Shown here: positions 11,391-24,034 of the stretch, piece by piece
Layout: the number at the start of each line of letters is the position of its first letter
How positions within the stretch are numbered: position 1 is the stretch's first letter
Assembly: GCA_022605955.1 (NCBI GenBank)
Contig: JAKCOZ010000001.1
Coordinates: 16,360,146 to 16,424,145 of the forward strand
DNA: 64,000 bases
Direction: 5' to 3'
Origin: Rallus limicola
Taxonomy: Eukaryota; Chordata; Aves; Gruiformes; Rallidae
Notes under the pieces: generated by a model
The model's database searches: none
Told to the model about the DNA's origin: nothing
Seen by the model: only the letters and a program-made list of their open reading frames with translations
Position numbers and translations under genes: made by a program

Positions 11391-14300
11391 AGTGGCTGAG
11401 ACACCACCTTGGTCAGAGGATGCATGGGGGGAAGGAAGATGTGGGGGCCCCGACAGCACTGGGGCCATGATGGCTGCCTGTGGTTGGGGTATTGAGTGCC
11501 GTAGCTCTGGTGAGGGCAGCTGCCCAGGGTGCCAGGGCAGACATGAAGGGCACCAGCAGGGCCGTGTGACCCACTGCCAGCCACCCCAGTCCCCCCCTGC
11601 CATCCTGCCACTGGAGGGCAGCAAGCCCCCATCTCCTGTCTGCCATGCAGGGCAGGAGTGGCCAGGGGGGACAAAGACGGGTGGCCATCTTCTCGCCCAG
11701 GTTGGGAGCCCTGGGGGTGCCCCGGGGCTGCTTTGTATGTGTGGGGAACACACTCCCCCGGGGTCTGTGGGTGCCCCACCATCCGGGGCCAAAGGGGGAG
11801 GTGGTGAGGGAGGGACGTGAGCAACGGCCAGGGCTTTAGCCGATTAGCCTTATTAATAGAAATTAAACCCCAGCTGCGAGTGCTGTAAAGCCCCCGCAGC
11901 CCCCCCCCGCCCTGCCACCAGGAAGGCGCAGCAGTGGGGGCTGAGTGACTTTGGGGATTTACAGCCTGGTCCTTTCCATCCCTATTCCTTGAATTCCCAC
12001 CTGGGGTGGGTTCCGTCCCCCTCCCTGTAAGTAAAACAGGTTCACCCCCAGAGGAGCCAGAAACTGGCCCATCCCCTGTGCCCATCAGACACATCTGGGT
12101 GGACCCACTGAGGGGGTTTGTTCTGGAGGGTTAGGTTAGTGGGCTGCTGGGGTGGGCTGGGTCTGGTCCTTTGAACTACAGACAGCAGTGAGAAGACAAC
12201 GGACAGTCCACCTCATCTTCCCTCTCTGCTTGGGCACATGCCCTGCAGAGCCATGCCAGTGCTTCTCTGTCCTGTCCAGAGGCTGAGGAAGCAGTGGGGG
12301 TGGGGTGTGAGGGCATCAAAGGCAGCCCCTTCTCCCATAGTGCATCTTACTGAAGCATGGACCCATGCCTTCATCCTCCACTGCCCTACTCCCTGGCACC
12401 ATCCCTCCTGGCTGGGTCCTTCAACAGCATCCCCACCCTCACCCTGCTTCCCTCTGCCTCAGTCTCCAAATCTGCCCCCTGCCAGCCTGCCCCGCTCTGC
12501 TGGGTGAATGTTGAGGAGCCCCTAGGCAGCAGGATTACGGGGGATTCGGGCCGTGGCAGGCAGCCACCTCCTCCCCATTGGCTGGGAAAGCCTCTTAAAA
12601 GTGGAGAAGTGCTTTCTGCCCGCTCAGCACCCACCGGTCTCTGCAGACCTGAAACCATAAGCAGCTGCTGACCCACATCCACACTGGGAGTGCCGTGGGG
12701 TACTACCTGCACCTGCAGGAGGCAAAGGGGTCCCCTGTGCAGAGCATCCCTCTGGATCAGCCACGGGCAGCTTTGCTGGGCAGCACTGGAACTGGAGAAA
12801 ACAGGTTGAGAGGGGAATTAGCTCTCTAGAGAGGACATAGTTGCCCCAAAAGAAGAAGCAGGGCACAAGAGACTCCTTAGCAGGTGCTGGGTTCCTGCAG
12901 GCATCACCCGGCTGACGGCGTGCCCACCATGGAGCAAAGAGCCAGCAGAACAATCTAACCGGGTGCCCTCATCCGGAGCCGGGAAGTGCCAGTCGGAGGG
13001 AGAGGAGAGTGCTGTGGACGGGTCTGCTCAGTCCTCGGAGGCTCAGCTTGTGCTCAGGAGATCATCACTTCATTGTGCAGGTCAGTGGCATGGAGGGATG
13101 CTTGTGTCCTGGCACCGGCTGCCAACGAGACAGCCCATCCCAGGCCTGCACTTGTTTAATTCTCTAACAAATTTGTTCCCAGGGTGTTGTCTGTGGGCTG
13201 GGGAGGCTGGTGGCACCAGTCATAGCCCTTGCATTTAATAAACAGACAGCTTCCCTGCTCCTCATCTGTACTGTGTAGAGGCACTAGGAGTCATCCTAGC
13301 ATTGGTGTGGACCCTCCTGGACGCATAACACCTGGCACAGCAGGGCTCAGCTGGGTATCATCCAGCACCAGCTGCTCTGTGCTCTGCGTGTGTCCAAAGA
13401 CTGGTAGGCACGGCTGAACCTACTGCAGCCTTCACCCTCCCAGCCTGGGCTTGTGACTTCTGATATCAGCACAGGTCTTCTCCTGGTGCTTACTTGCAGT
13501 TGCCATTGCAGCAGTGCCTGCTCCTGGTTCACCTGGGTGTGACGCACGGGGAAGGACAGGTGCCCATGCTGATGAGCTTTTAGGTGCATGTGAACTTACC
13601 AGTGGTATTTTTACCTGTGAATAAAGCTCCTTAGCTGAGGAGAAAATAATAGCAAGCTGTAGAGCATGTGGAGGCAGATGAAGGGTACATGGTGTGTCCA
13701 CTGCATGCAGCCATGAGCAGAAGCACCGGTGTATGTGCCGTGGTGTTAGGAACAAGGCAGCTCTGAACTGCCTGGCTCAGAGCTAGGATAAATCTCCACC
13801 AGAGCTGTGCTGTAACATGCTCCATGCCTTGGAGACATCTCTGCAGTTGAGCTCCTCTGGTGCGCTTCATGTTTTTCAGCCAACAGTTAGCTGCAAGGCC
13901 CTTCAAGCCTTGCTGTATGTTCATGTAGCACCAAGCAAGTGGCTCCTGCAGATGTACCCATCCAGCCCAGGCTTGACCAGTATCAATGGATATTTGTCTT
14001 ACATGCTGTTCAAAACCAGGCACTGTTGTTTCATCATTGATTGGTGATGCTACGGAAATCTCCAGTGAGCGTGCCACAGATGGACAAATGCTTTCTTGCT
14101 AGGAAGCTGGAGGTAAAAAAAGATGACTTGCACTGGTTTGATTGATACTTTTAATTTGCAGTGCAAAATGAGAATAAGAAAAGTGAGGTTGGGAGAGAGG
14201 CTTGGATAAAAAGACTCAGTGTGTGTCAGTCGCTCTTGTTTGAGGTAGCCCTGTGCAGCAGTTGGTGCAGCGGTGGAGCATGGGCAGTGATGGAGAAAAT

Positions 14301-16563
14301 GTGCTTTTGCAGCGGGTCACCTTTTGCGCAACTGTACCTAGCTTGTCAGTCAGGGTAAGGTGGGAAAAGAGCAGCAGGCAGGTAAGGGCAGAAGCTGAGC
14401 GAGCCTGCTCAGTCTGGCCAGACACCACCAGAAAGGGTGTGAGGGCAGGGATGTGTCTCCAGAAGGTATAACAAATCTTTCTTCCCTGATTCTTTGCTTT
14501 GAAAACATCTTTGTAGCACCCAGTAGTATGAACTGTAGTTCTCAGTTCATACCTCTGGCCCTGAGACCTGGCTGGGGCAGCGAGGCTGTGCCAGCCTCAG
14601 TGGTTCAGCCTGGGACCTGTTAGGATATGGCCATCCAAAAGAAGAGCTGCCACATTTCACACTCAGAGCCATGTCCTGCTCCCTTTCTTCATGGCTGGCA
14701 GGGTCCTGAACATTTGGGGGTCTCTGCTGCAGGGACCCATGGCAGTAGCAGACACCTGAGTGCTGCCATGAACAAACCCTCTAGTGTCTTTCAGGAACAA
14801 GGCCCGTCCTGGGAGGAGAAGGAAGGGGTCTGCTGCGGGTGGCTGGTGACTGATTCTACCCTTCCCTCTACAGGTCAGCCTTGGCTTGGGCACCTGACTC
14901 AAGCCAACAGGCCAAGACCATTTTGCGCCTCCTCATGTTGGTGCACAGTGGGTGTCATGTACCTTGCAGAGAGGCCTAGTGAACCTATCTTAAAAATTCC
15001 TCCTCCAGCATCCCCTAAACTACTGTTTCAGACCTCTCTCAGAGCAATTCCCACCCATGTTTCCAGCCTTGACTTTGAATGCTGAATCTCCCACAGCCTG
15101 AGAAAGATCAATCACTCTCCTTTTCTGTAAGATACAGGGGTGTCATGGTATAGGACCACCTCTTGACAAGCAAGGGCCCTTTAGCTGGGCTCTGCCACAA
15201 CTTGTGACATCCATGCCTTTACCTGGAGGATTTGCACTTGTTTAACCTGTAAAACAACAGTAGTGCCATGAGAATCAGGTCAATTCATGCCCATTGCTTG
15301 GATGGCATGGAGGAGAGGGACTTTCTTGAGAAACACCCGGGTCCAAAGCTCCCAAGCGTGCCCTGTCCATAGGAATGTCCTTATCCCCTCAGCAGTCTCC
15401 AGTCAGCATGTGACTGCAGGCATTTCCCATGACTGCCAGTGCCAAGGAATGGGGACATTGCCACCATCTCATAGTCCTTCAGCCAAGGTAGCTGGAAGAA
15501 GACCCATGTTGAGAGTGTACTGCCAGCAGGATGGCAATAAGGCAAACCAGACCTGGCAAAGCCCCGCTCAAGCATGGAGAAAGCCCCCCCTGCCTTCTAA
15601 TGCCTGTCCGATGCTATTTGGAAGCATTTATAACCAAAAGTAGCTATGTTTTCGCATGCAGGTGTGAAAAGAAGCCAGGCTGACCAAGAAACTGAGGCCA
15701 GTGGTGCTGGAAGGGGCACGGCAGAGGCCTGGTGTCTAGGGGAGAAATGAGAAAAACATGCCCACAGCAGCCAACTGGAGCAAAATTCCTGGGCAGCTTA
15801 ACAGCCCCGAGAGCAACTCACAAGACAGCCCCTCTAATTCCCTCCTTCTCCCCCCTTAGGCTTTGTTCCGCACCCTCTGTGCAGGTACAGAGCCCTAATC
15901 TCTCTGGCATGCAAATAACCACCACCATCAGTTTGCTGGGCTCTCCCCCTTCACCCATTTTCCAAGTCTGGGCCGTCTTGGCAGGGAAGGGAGGGAAAGG
16001 AAGGGAGAGGGCTGTCCACAGAGGCCTCTGGGAGTAAAGCACAGTGGGCTTAATGGCTCTCCTGTTCCCCACTGCTGGAGGCTTCTATAGCAAGGCAGGT
16101 CCTGGAGGGCTCCCAGCTGGAGCAGACAGCGAAGGGAGAGGCACAAAGGAAGATCTTGGGGGCTAAGGAGGGTTCACGTTCCTGACCCTCACCTTGCACC
16201 AGCCTGCAGGCAAGGCTGAATATGGAGCAAGTCAAGCTGGGAGCTGTGACTGTGCTTGGTTGCATCTGACCATGGGTTATGGAGCTGTGGGCTGTCCCAA
16301 GATTAGGGGAACCTTTCAAGCTCTGCTCAGCCATGGTTTAACCCCACACCCTGAAGCAATCCTGCCTTGCCTGGCAGGGCGAAGATGCAGAGAGATGATA
16401 TTGTTCCCCAGTGAGGTGCTTAGAGCTTGGACATGGGCCTGGAGTAAATGTTTGCCTGCTGTTGCTCTTCTCTTCTTGACGTGCCTTGAGATTATTTTTT
16501 TCCCTCTCTTTCTTTCTCTCTCTCTGTTGCTCTACTGCTCCTGATCTGCCTTTCCCCTCCTAG
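11391..16563. other. Intergenic region BAIAP2L2-SLC16A8
   Basis: Holds the probable SLC16A8 promoter (see 12532-12660), any untranslated SLC16A8 first exon and its long intron. Isolated AATAAA words occur at 13237 and 13620 but no gene ends there. The 11.4-12.1 kb part is G/C-rich, with an AT-rich block near 11,840-11,870. I see no coding exon or named repeat. Confidence 0.6.
12532..12660 (+). promoter_or_regulatory. Candidate SLC16A8 promoter
   Basis: GGATTA (12532-12537, the OTX2/CRX core read in reverse), an inverted CCAAT box (ATTGG 12577-12581) and a TATA-like TTAAAAG (12595-12601) occur in that order within 70 bases. A start site near 12,625-12,635 would be expected. SLC16A8 is an RPE gene and OTX2 drives RPE genes, so the order suits it. 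The site is 4 kb upstream of the coding start, and no confirmed donor links it to the exon at 16564. Confidence 0.35.
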
Positions 16564-16800
16564 GCTAGACAATGGGGAGAGCTGACCCAGAGGAAGGGCA
16601 TCTCCCAGCTCCTGTGAAGCCCCCAGATGGTGGCTGGGGCTGGATCGTGCTCTTTGGCTGCTTTGTGATCACTGGCTTCTCCTATGCCTTCCCGAAAGCC
16701 GTCAGTGTCTACTTCAAGGAGCTCATGAAAGATTTCCACGTGGGCTACAGTGACACAGCCTGGATCTCCTCCATCATGCTGGCCATGCTCTATGGGACAG
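16564..16800 (+). CDS. SLC16A8: SLC16A8 first coding exon
   Basis: Acceptor CTCCTAG ends at 16563 after a strong pyrimidine tract. Eight UTR bases precede ATG at 16572. Encodes residues 1-76, including DGGWGW, helix 1 and [20 protein letters not shown]. Donor GTGATG, phase 1. Confidence 0.94.
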
Positions 16801-19800
16801 GTGATGCTTGGATATGCTTCCCCCTCTTCAACTTCTACTTTTCCCTGCCCTGCTACAGGCCCAGACCATGTTCCCACAGGCTCTCCTAATGCTCACTAGC
16901 ACACTCCTGAACAAACATACCAAGTACAGTTGTCCCACCACGTCTCTTCTGTCCTACATTTCATGTCCCTGTTTCCTCTGCCCCAGGAGACCTCAGGGGT
17001 CATCCCACCTGCCTCTCAGACAGTTGATATAGGGTTTGCTCCCATTGCTGAAGTGCTGCCTCTACCACAGCAAGTTCCTCTTGTTCCCAGGGAACAAGGG
17101 ACTGAAGGCAAGGCAAAGCAGAGGTCTCCACATTGCAGTCTCTCTCCCTTGACTGGGCTGTCATTAGCGTTTCATCTTCCCTGGGTGCTCTGCTTGGGCC
17201 TCTGCCCCTTCCCAGTTGTCCTGTCTCCTGGTCTCCTACTCTGTCTCCTCTGCTTCCTTACAGGACCAGTATGCAGCATCATGGTGAACCAGTTTGGCTG
17301 CCGGCCTGTCATGCTCATTGGCGGGTTGCTGGCCTCCTCTGGGATGATCCTGGCATCTTTTACCACCAATATCATTGAGCTTTATCTGACAGCTGGTGTA
17401 CTGACAGGTGAGAGCCCCTGGAGTTGGGGTGAGAAGTGGGGACAGGCTTACCTTGGGAACAGCCAAGACCATGTTCTATCTCCCTCTAGCACTGCCATGC
17501 CTAGCATTAGGTCTCCCCTCACCTATTTGCATGGGCTCACTGAGGGCTTCTAGTCCTGAAAGTCGTATCTCTGGGATCCAGCATCTGATGGGTCAAAACA
17601 TGCAGGGCCTCTGGTTGAGGGAGAGGGATAGAAGAATCATAAGTGATGCTCAGTGATCATGGCAGCTGGGGTGGCATCAGTATACAGCAGTAGAGGGAAA
17701 AGGCAAAGTTCCTGTTTAAGGCACAGGTCCTGTCTAAACACGGACACCATCACCTGATCCAAATACACTTCAGGTAGACAGGCTGGTTTAGCCCCTCTTC
17801 TCTGGGGACAACCCACGAACATGAAGGAGCAGAGGCTTGTAAGCAACACATTAATTCCATCATAGGGCTTCAGCTCTAGGATAGTACGAGGGGAGCTTTC
17901 AGCTTGTTGCAAACCATACTTCATGTTCTTGCACTCCTGGTCTCCCTCCGGGCTCTCACCCTCATGTAGGTCTGGGTATGGCGTTGAACTTCCAGCCCTC
18001 ACTGATCATGCTGGGCACCTACTTCGACAAGCGTCGGCCTCTTGCCAATGGACTGGCTGCAGCTGGGAGCCCTGTCTTCCTTTCCTCCCTCTCTCCACTG
18101 GGGCAAGTGCTGCTGGAGAAGTTTGGTTGGCGAGGAGGGTTCCTCATCATGGGGGGCCTTCTGCTTAACTGTTGCACTTGTGGGGCAGTCATGAGACCCC
18201 TGGATATGGGCATGAAGCGGAAGATGGAGAAAGCTCAGGACAAATACGAAGCCAAGGAGATGCTGCCCATAGGAGGGAAATCAGAGGAGGGAATCAGCAC
18301 CGGTGATGGAACAAAGAAAGCTAAGAAAGCCAAGAAGAAGCCCAAGAAAGGAAAGAAGCTTCTGGACTTTAGTATCTTTTCCAATCGAGGGTTTATCATT
18401 TACACTATTTCGAAGTTCATCCTGGTCTTGGGTCTCTTCGTGCCCCCCATATTGCTGGTCAACTACGCTAAGGACACAGGAGTACCAGACACAGAGGCTG
18501 CGTTCTTGCTCTCCATCATTGGCTTCATTGACATCTTTGCCCGCCCTGCCTGCGGCATGGTGGCAGGGCTGAAGTGGGTCCGCCCTCACGTGGCTTACCT
18601 GTTCAGCTTTGCTATGCTCTTCAACGGCCTGACAGACATCTGCAGCGCCAGGGCCAGCAATTATACAGGGCTGGTCATCTTCTGCGTCTTTTTTGGCATC
18701 TCCTATGGCATGGTGGGGGCACTGCAGTTCGAGGTTCTGATGGCCATTGTTGGCTCCCAGAAGTTCTCCAGCGCCATCGGGCTGGTCCTACTTATTGAGG
18801 CTTTTGCTGTGCTCATTGGTCCACCCTCTGCAGGTAGGTCTCTAGCTGCAAAACAGGCGATTCATTTGACTGCTGTTCCATGGCATTGCAGGTGTGGGAC
18901 ATGGGCTTGGTACTTCCAGGAGGACCCTATTTCCAGGGAGGACCCTGAAAGCTGAGATCTCAAGTGAGAGCTCCCAGTCTCCCTCCATGCACCACAACAC
19001 CAAATCTGGGCAGGGGCAGAATATGAAAAGTGCTATTTTTCTCTCTGCTTTGCTCAGAGACCTGAGTGATGGTAGTCATACAGAGCTATCCAGAGTGGCG
19101 TGACTTCTACTGTCCCTCAGCCCCGATCAGTGGCACTTCCCTCCCTTTCATGCCGGGAACCAGGTCTCTGCCTTCACTGCAAACATTGCATAAAATCCTG
19201 TTACATTTAGGGTCATGCACATGCTGCAGGCAAACCTTTGAGAGCAGCACAAGGTGAAGGTCTTTCAAGCTCTCCTTGGTGTCCATGGCCCCTTGATGAG
19301 TGCCGGGAGTAATGATCTCAATTTGTGTTGGCCCCAAGGCACAGGCGTTTCAGTGCCAGTCATGTCAGAACAGTTTGTAGAGCCGCCTGATGTGTTTGCT
19401 GTTACTTTGCTGTTACTTCAGACACTCGCAGCTTCTCAACCAGTCTGGTCCAGGCCACAGTCCCTGGTAAGGTCCGTGCCCCACAGACAGACCATAAACA
19501 AGCTGTTGATCTGGCAGAGACCCTTTACCCAAGAGGTCAGTGTAGGTGACCATAGAGTGTCTGATCAGGGCTGAGAAAGCCAAATCATGCCAAAGGCTTA
19601 TTTACAAATGAAGTGGAGGTCCCCACATGTGTGATTTGTGAGGAGGAGTGAGGGTCAGATGATAGGCAAATCCTTGGGCAGAAACCACTCCATTGCTTCC
19701 CACAGTCCCTTTCTTCAGCTGCAAGACATGGGCTAAAGCCCATCCGTGATCTCTGCGTGAATCATCTTTCACCTAGTACATGCCACCAGTTAGGAGTAAA

Positions 19801-21467
19801 AACTACCTTCAGCAACTCCTCCCGCCTCTCAGGTAAAAATTAGTGGTCAAGAGAAGCCCCTCTTGGTCCTAACAATAATTCATGTCCCACCTTACAACCT
19901 GCGGGGCAGCCAGCAGTCCCCAGACAGGGAGGGTCAAGAAATGTGTGTATTGGAGGCAGCTGCAGAGAGGTCATGGCGGCAGAGGGGGATTTAACAGTGG
20001 GTGGCGTTGGGGATATCCCATAGCCCTGCAGATGTGCCATGGGACCATGCACACACACAGCGACAGGCAGATGGTGCAGGGTCACCAGAGAACGGGAGGT
20101 GTGTGTGGGTTTCAAGTTGTGGTTCCCACCTCCCCCTCACCCTGGGACATGGCTGCTGCAGGATGCCCCCTGATACAGGAAGCTTGATTGTGCCAGGAAA
20201 CCCAATGGGTCGGAGTTGGGGGAGCAGTGCTCGGCTGGGAGAAGGGGGTTGAACAAAGTGGCTTTGTTTGGTGTAATCCTCCTGAGCTGCTTCCCCCTCC
20301 GTGGGGCTGAGGGGGTTTGGCACAGGATAAGCTGTGCACACACGCGTGCACACGAGCTCCTCACTCGCCGTCCGGCTTGGGTGAACAGGGGCACATTCAC
20401 ACACTGAGGAATCCACCACGTGCTTCCCATGACTGCCTCAGGAGGCACCTCAGCGTGCCCAGAGTCTGGTCTGAGGCCATCCACCATAGTACAGCATGGA
20501 CTGCGCAGTCAGGAGCTGAGATGAAGCCTCCAGTCATCACAGCCCCATCCCAGCTCAGTGGGTGCCTTCCTGACTGCAGCAGAGTGGCTGCTCAGGCTCC
20601 ACAGCACCAAGGGCTGGGAACCCTCCCTCCTTGCCAGCCCTGCTGCATTCAGAAGATGCAGTGGGGACATCTCTTTGTGAGAGAAATCATCAGTGCAGCA
20701 CAGCCAAAAGGGTTTCTCTGCCAAAGAAGTGTTTCTTGTCCCCCCCGAATGTTCTCCTGACACGGTAGCTAAAGAAATAGCAATGGCTTCTCAAATTTAG
20801 CTCTTTTCTGAGACAGGTCCTCAGAGACAAGTTTCATTGTGGCAAGAAGATGATGACCCACTATTATGCAAGCTCCTAACATCAGTGTATGAATTGCAAA
20901 CGTTCAGCTCTGTCCAAACAGAGGAAAGCACCAAACCCACACTGTCACAGCACTTTCCTGGTGGCACAGTGTGGCTTTTGTCCTGGCTGATTTTTAAATA
21001 TTGAGGTGCTGCCTGTGCATGCAGGAGCATGTAGGCTGAGGGTAACGTTCTCATTTCTTCTCCAACTTTCAGGCCGTTTGGTTGATGCTCTCAAGAACTA
21101 CGAGGTGATCTTCTACCTGGCAGGCTCGGAGGTGGTGCTCTCTGCTCTCTTCCTGGCCATGGCCACCTACTGTTGCTTGAACCGAGGGAAGAAGAAGGAG
21201 CCTCCTCCGGAGAAGAACCTCTCGGCAGGTGGTGGAAGCGACACGGAGGAAGCAGAGTCTGATGTGCAGGAAGCTGAGGAGCACAGCAGTGACAACCACC
21301 AGCCGGCCCACAGCACCGACAACACCGTGGTGGCAGCCAGCGAGGAGGCCAACCATGTGTCAGAGGAGCAGAGCGGGGAGGGAGGCGGGTGTCCCGAAGG
21401 GGACGGGGAGGTGTTGGCACGAGATGGCTGCAGTGCTGACCAGACGGTGGAGAGGGACAGTTTTTAG
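16572..21467 (+). CDS. SLC16A8: SLC16A8 / MCT3, proton-coupled lactate transporter, complete spliced CDS
   Basis: Monocarboxylate transporter 3, a 12-helix MFS protein that moves lactate with H+ across the basolateral membrane of the retinal pigment epithelium (family knowledge). Exons 16572-16800, 17264-17407, 17970-18833 and 21073-21467 join in frame (phases 1, 1, 1) to 543 aa plus stop, very close in length and sequence to chicken MCT3. Visible hallmarks: the MCT signature DGGWGW at residues 19-24 entering helix 1; [16 protein letters not shown] at about 142-157 (second family motif); a lysine-rich cytosolic loop between helices 6 and 7 ([15 protein letters not shown]); FARPACGM and [14 protein letters not shown] in the C-terminal half; and a long acidic, Ser-rich cytosolic tail ending RDSF. 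The ATG at 16572 follows a 3' splice site by eight bases, so the 5' UTR must start in an upstream exon. The gene lies tail-to-tail with PICK1. Confidence 0.97.
17264..17407 (+). CDS. SLC16A8: SLC16A8 second coding exon
   Basis: Encodes residues 77-124 ([20 protein letters not shown] through YLTAGVLTG), transmembrane segments of the N-terminal half. Acceptor TTACAG, donor GTGAGA, phase 1 at both ends. Confidence 0.95.
17970..18833 (+). CDS. SLC16A8: SLC16A8 large third coding exon
   Basis: Encodes residues 125-412: the rest of the N-terminal bundle with the YFDKRR motif, the lysine-rich central loop and most of the C-terminal helices to VLIGPPSAG. Acceptor CATGTAG, donor GTAGGT. MCT genes typically have one such large exon. 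Without splicing the frame would add about 40 residues and stop at 18955. Confidence 0.96.
18834..21072 (+). other. SLC16A8: SLC16A8 intron 3
   Basis: A 2.2 kb GT-AG intron. I see no repeat, RNA gene or alternative coding exon in it. Confidence 0.85.
21073..21467 (+). CDS. SLC16A8: SLC16A8 last coding exon
   Basis: Starts [20 protein letters not shown] (last membrane segments), then the cytosolic tail rich in E, S and D ([19 protein letters not shown]) that in MCT3 and MCT4 carries basolateral sorting information. It ends DSF and TAG at 21465-21467. Acceptor TTTCAG. Confidence 0.95.
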
Positions 21468-23970
21468 CCAGGGCGGAGGAAGAGGGATGTATAAAACTGG
21501 CCTCGTTTGCACGCATCTCAGCGTGGGAGGGTAGGTGGGATATGGGGTGGAGAAAGATGAGACAGAAACAGATGTAAGGAGGAAGAGGAAGAGGTATAAG
21601 AATAGCTGGTCCTTCTGTACATACATCCACATACCTACCCAGTGATATGTCTGCTTGCATCCTGCACCCACGCTGGTACGACGCAAGCTCAGAGCAGCCC
21701 AAACACCAAAAAGAAACAAAATAATAATCTTCTTTCCTCACTTCCAGACCAGCCCTGGAGAAAATCTTTTGAAGAGGCTGCCAAGGACTCTCCTTTTCTT
21801 TCTGCATTGTCACAATACAGAACACAAACAATTAGAGACTCTTTGTAATCAGATCTGGTACGCTTTGGTCTGGTGTCAGTGTTTCCTCCGCCCCACTTCC
21901 GTGGTCGGGATAGTGCCGGGCTAGCTGGCAGTAGGCTTAGCGGGTGGTGGCATTCATAGCTATCATCTGGGTCTCTTCCAGCTGCAGCCAGCACGCAGGA
22001 GGACACTGTCCCCCCTGCAACAACTCCCCTTGGGCATTGCCAAACTGGTGGGACACTGGCTCTGACCACCTCTCAAGCATCCTTTGTGGGTGGTAAAGCC
22101 AGGGCCAGGGCATGCGACTCTGCTTTGACACGCAGAGAAGCACTGGGCTGGGGTGCAAAAAGAAGAAGCCTGAGGAAAACTAATGCAGTTAGGTGGGCAG
22201 CTGGCTGGGAGAAGGAGCCTCACCAGCAGGAGGGCTGTCTACGCTGAACGGAGTCCTGCTGACATGTGGAGGGAACAATTTAGCCCCCGTGGGGATGATA
22301 GTTTCAGTGCAGGTAAATAACCGTGTCCCGAGCGATTATCCAGTCAGCAGGAATGGCACCAGACATGTGTCTATTTTCCTTTTAAACAGAGAAAACCTCT
22401 TACATAAAGGAATCAAAGGTAAGGCAGAAGGACAAGCTGCAGCCCCTGGGTGCCACTGACAAGGGTGTCGGAGCACGTGGTAAGGCAGGCGTGACCCCCT
22501 CACCCCCGCTGCAGCAGTGGATTTCTAGATTGAGAGAGGACAACCTTCCCTGGCATGCTTAAACCACTCCTAATCTGCTTTAGGGCTGGATCTTTTCTAA
22601 ACACCCCTGGCCAAAGCCCTTTCTTCCGTTTCCCTGAACTGCTTCACCTCAGAGGCCCTGGGGGAACCTGTGACTATAGCGAGGGATCAGAAACTAAGCA
22701 GAGGGATACAGGGAAGGCAGCTCCTGGGACCATCAAAACAGGTGTTTCATTCTAGACTGGACTGACTACAACTTAACTGGTAATGGGCAAAGCCTGCAGG
22801 GCCCATGAAGCCTTTTTAACTCTGCAGGGAAGCAGGGACCTGAAGGAGAGTTTCATTCAAGATGCTCTCAAGCAAAGAGTGCTAAATGATGAGCAAAGCA
22901 AAGCTGCTGAAGAATGTTGGTTTAAGAAGAGACACAAGAACCGGAAATTGGAGGGGAGAAGGTAAAGCCCATGGGGCTGTGCCCTGTCCCACCATGGCTA
23001 ACACCACTGTTGTTAGCTCTGTGAGCCAGTCACAGCAGTGGCTTTGGGCTTTTCCTATTCAAACCCATCCCAGATCAGACTAAGCACCATGACAAACCCC
23101 AGATGTAAAGTTCTGGGAGGATGAGAAGCAGCAGCAAGGGTGACTAATCCCTGCAGGCATTCACTCACTGCTCCATAAACTTGTTCTCTTCCCCCAAGGT
23201 AGGAGCACTGTATCTGCTCTGCTCCACCAAGTTGCTCTGCAGCCCTTTCCCCAGCAACCCCAAGACCCTGTCCCCCAGGGCTGGGTTTCCATTGTCCACT
23301 GACACCCCCTCCAAGCAGCAGCTCACAACCTTCCAGAGGTCCAAGGTCCACAGCACAAAAACAACTGCCCTTGTCAGCACCAGGCAGGTCACTAGAACAA
23401 GGTCCCCTCTGTTTTCCCTTCAAAGTTTCCCACTAAGCCTAGACCCTTAAATCTCTTTTCACAAAAGCACATAAGAGCCTGAAGATACCCAGCCCTCTTC
23501 CTTCCCCTCCACCAGTCAGGTGGCAAAAAACCTGGCTACGCTGCCTTCCACTCCAGGTTGCTGGCTTTCAGGAAGCCTCTGAGGAAGCATTTGCTCTGTT
23601 CCTTTTAACTGCTCCGTATTTTGGCACAACAAACAGCTCTTAAAGGATCAGGGACTTAAGTATCAGCTCAAGCTTGTGATGCAATAGCTGAGCTGGGTGG
23701 AGAAGCTGGCCCTGGAGGGGTACAAGGATGGCACCAGGCAGGACTGAAGCAGCCGGTAGCTTTGCAAGGCTGGTGGCCCCTGGGAAGATGCAGAGAAACT
23801 GGCATTACATAGAGGATTGGTCTTGCTATGGCATTTATAAGTTTCCTCCTCAGAAACCCATCCTGCAGTTACCACTGCAGCTTGGCACAGATACTATCCA
23901 CCAGTGTGAGCGAGGGAAGAAAAGGCCAGCACATGGCACCCATCTTCCCATCATTATATTTTAAGATTAA

Positions 23971-23976
23971 AATAAA
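23971..23976 (+). terminator. Candidate SLC16A8 polyadenylation signal
   Basis: AATAAA in an AT-rich context, 2.5 kb after the stop. It is the only canonical hexamer I found in that span; an earlier variant signal (AATAAT near 21720) could be used instead. Confidence 0.35.
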
Positions 23977-24028
23977 TGGAGGATGAAGAAAACCCAAGGA
24001 GGACAGGAAATTAAATACCACGTTTTCC

Positions 24029-24034
24029 TTTATT
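24029..24034 (-). terminator. Candidate PICK1 polyadenylation signal
   Basis: TTTATT on the plus strand, which is AATAAA on the minus strand, about 1.55 kb beyond the PICK1 stop. Confidence 0.4.

Noticed and set aside
10995..11792. 265-codon open frame, minus strand
   Set aside because: Antisense to the BAIAP2L2 3' UTR in GC-rich sequence; no domain, no exon-like borders, low-complexity Pro/Gly/His content.
13237..13625. AATAAA words at 13237 and 13620 as ends of another gene
   Set aside because: No coding exon upstream between 11.4 and 13.6 kb; single hexamers occur by chance.
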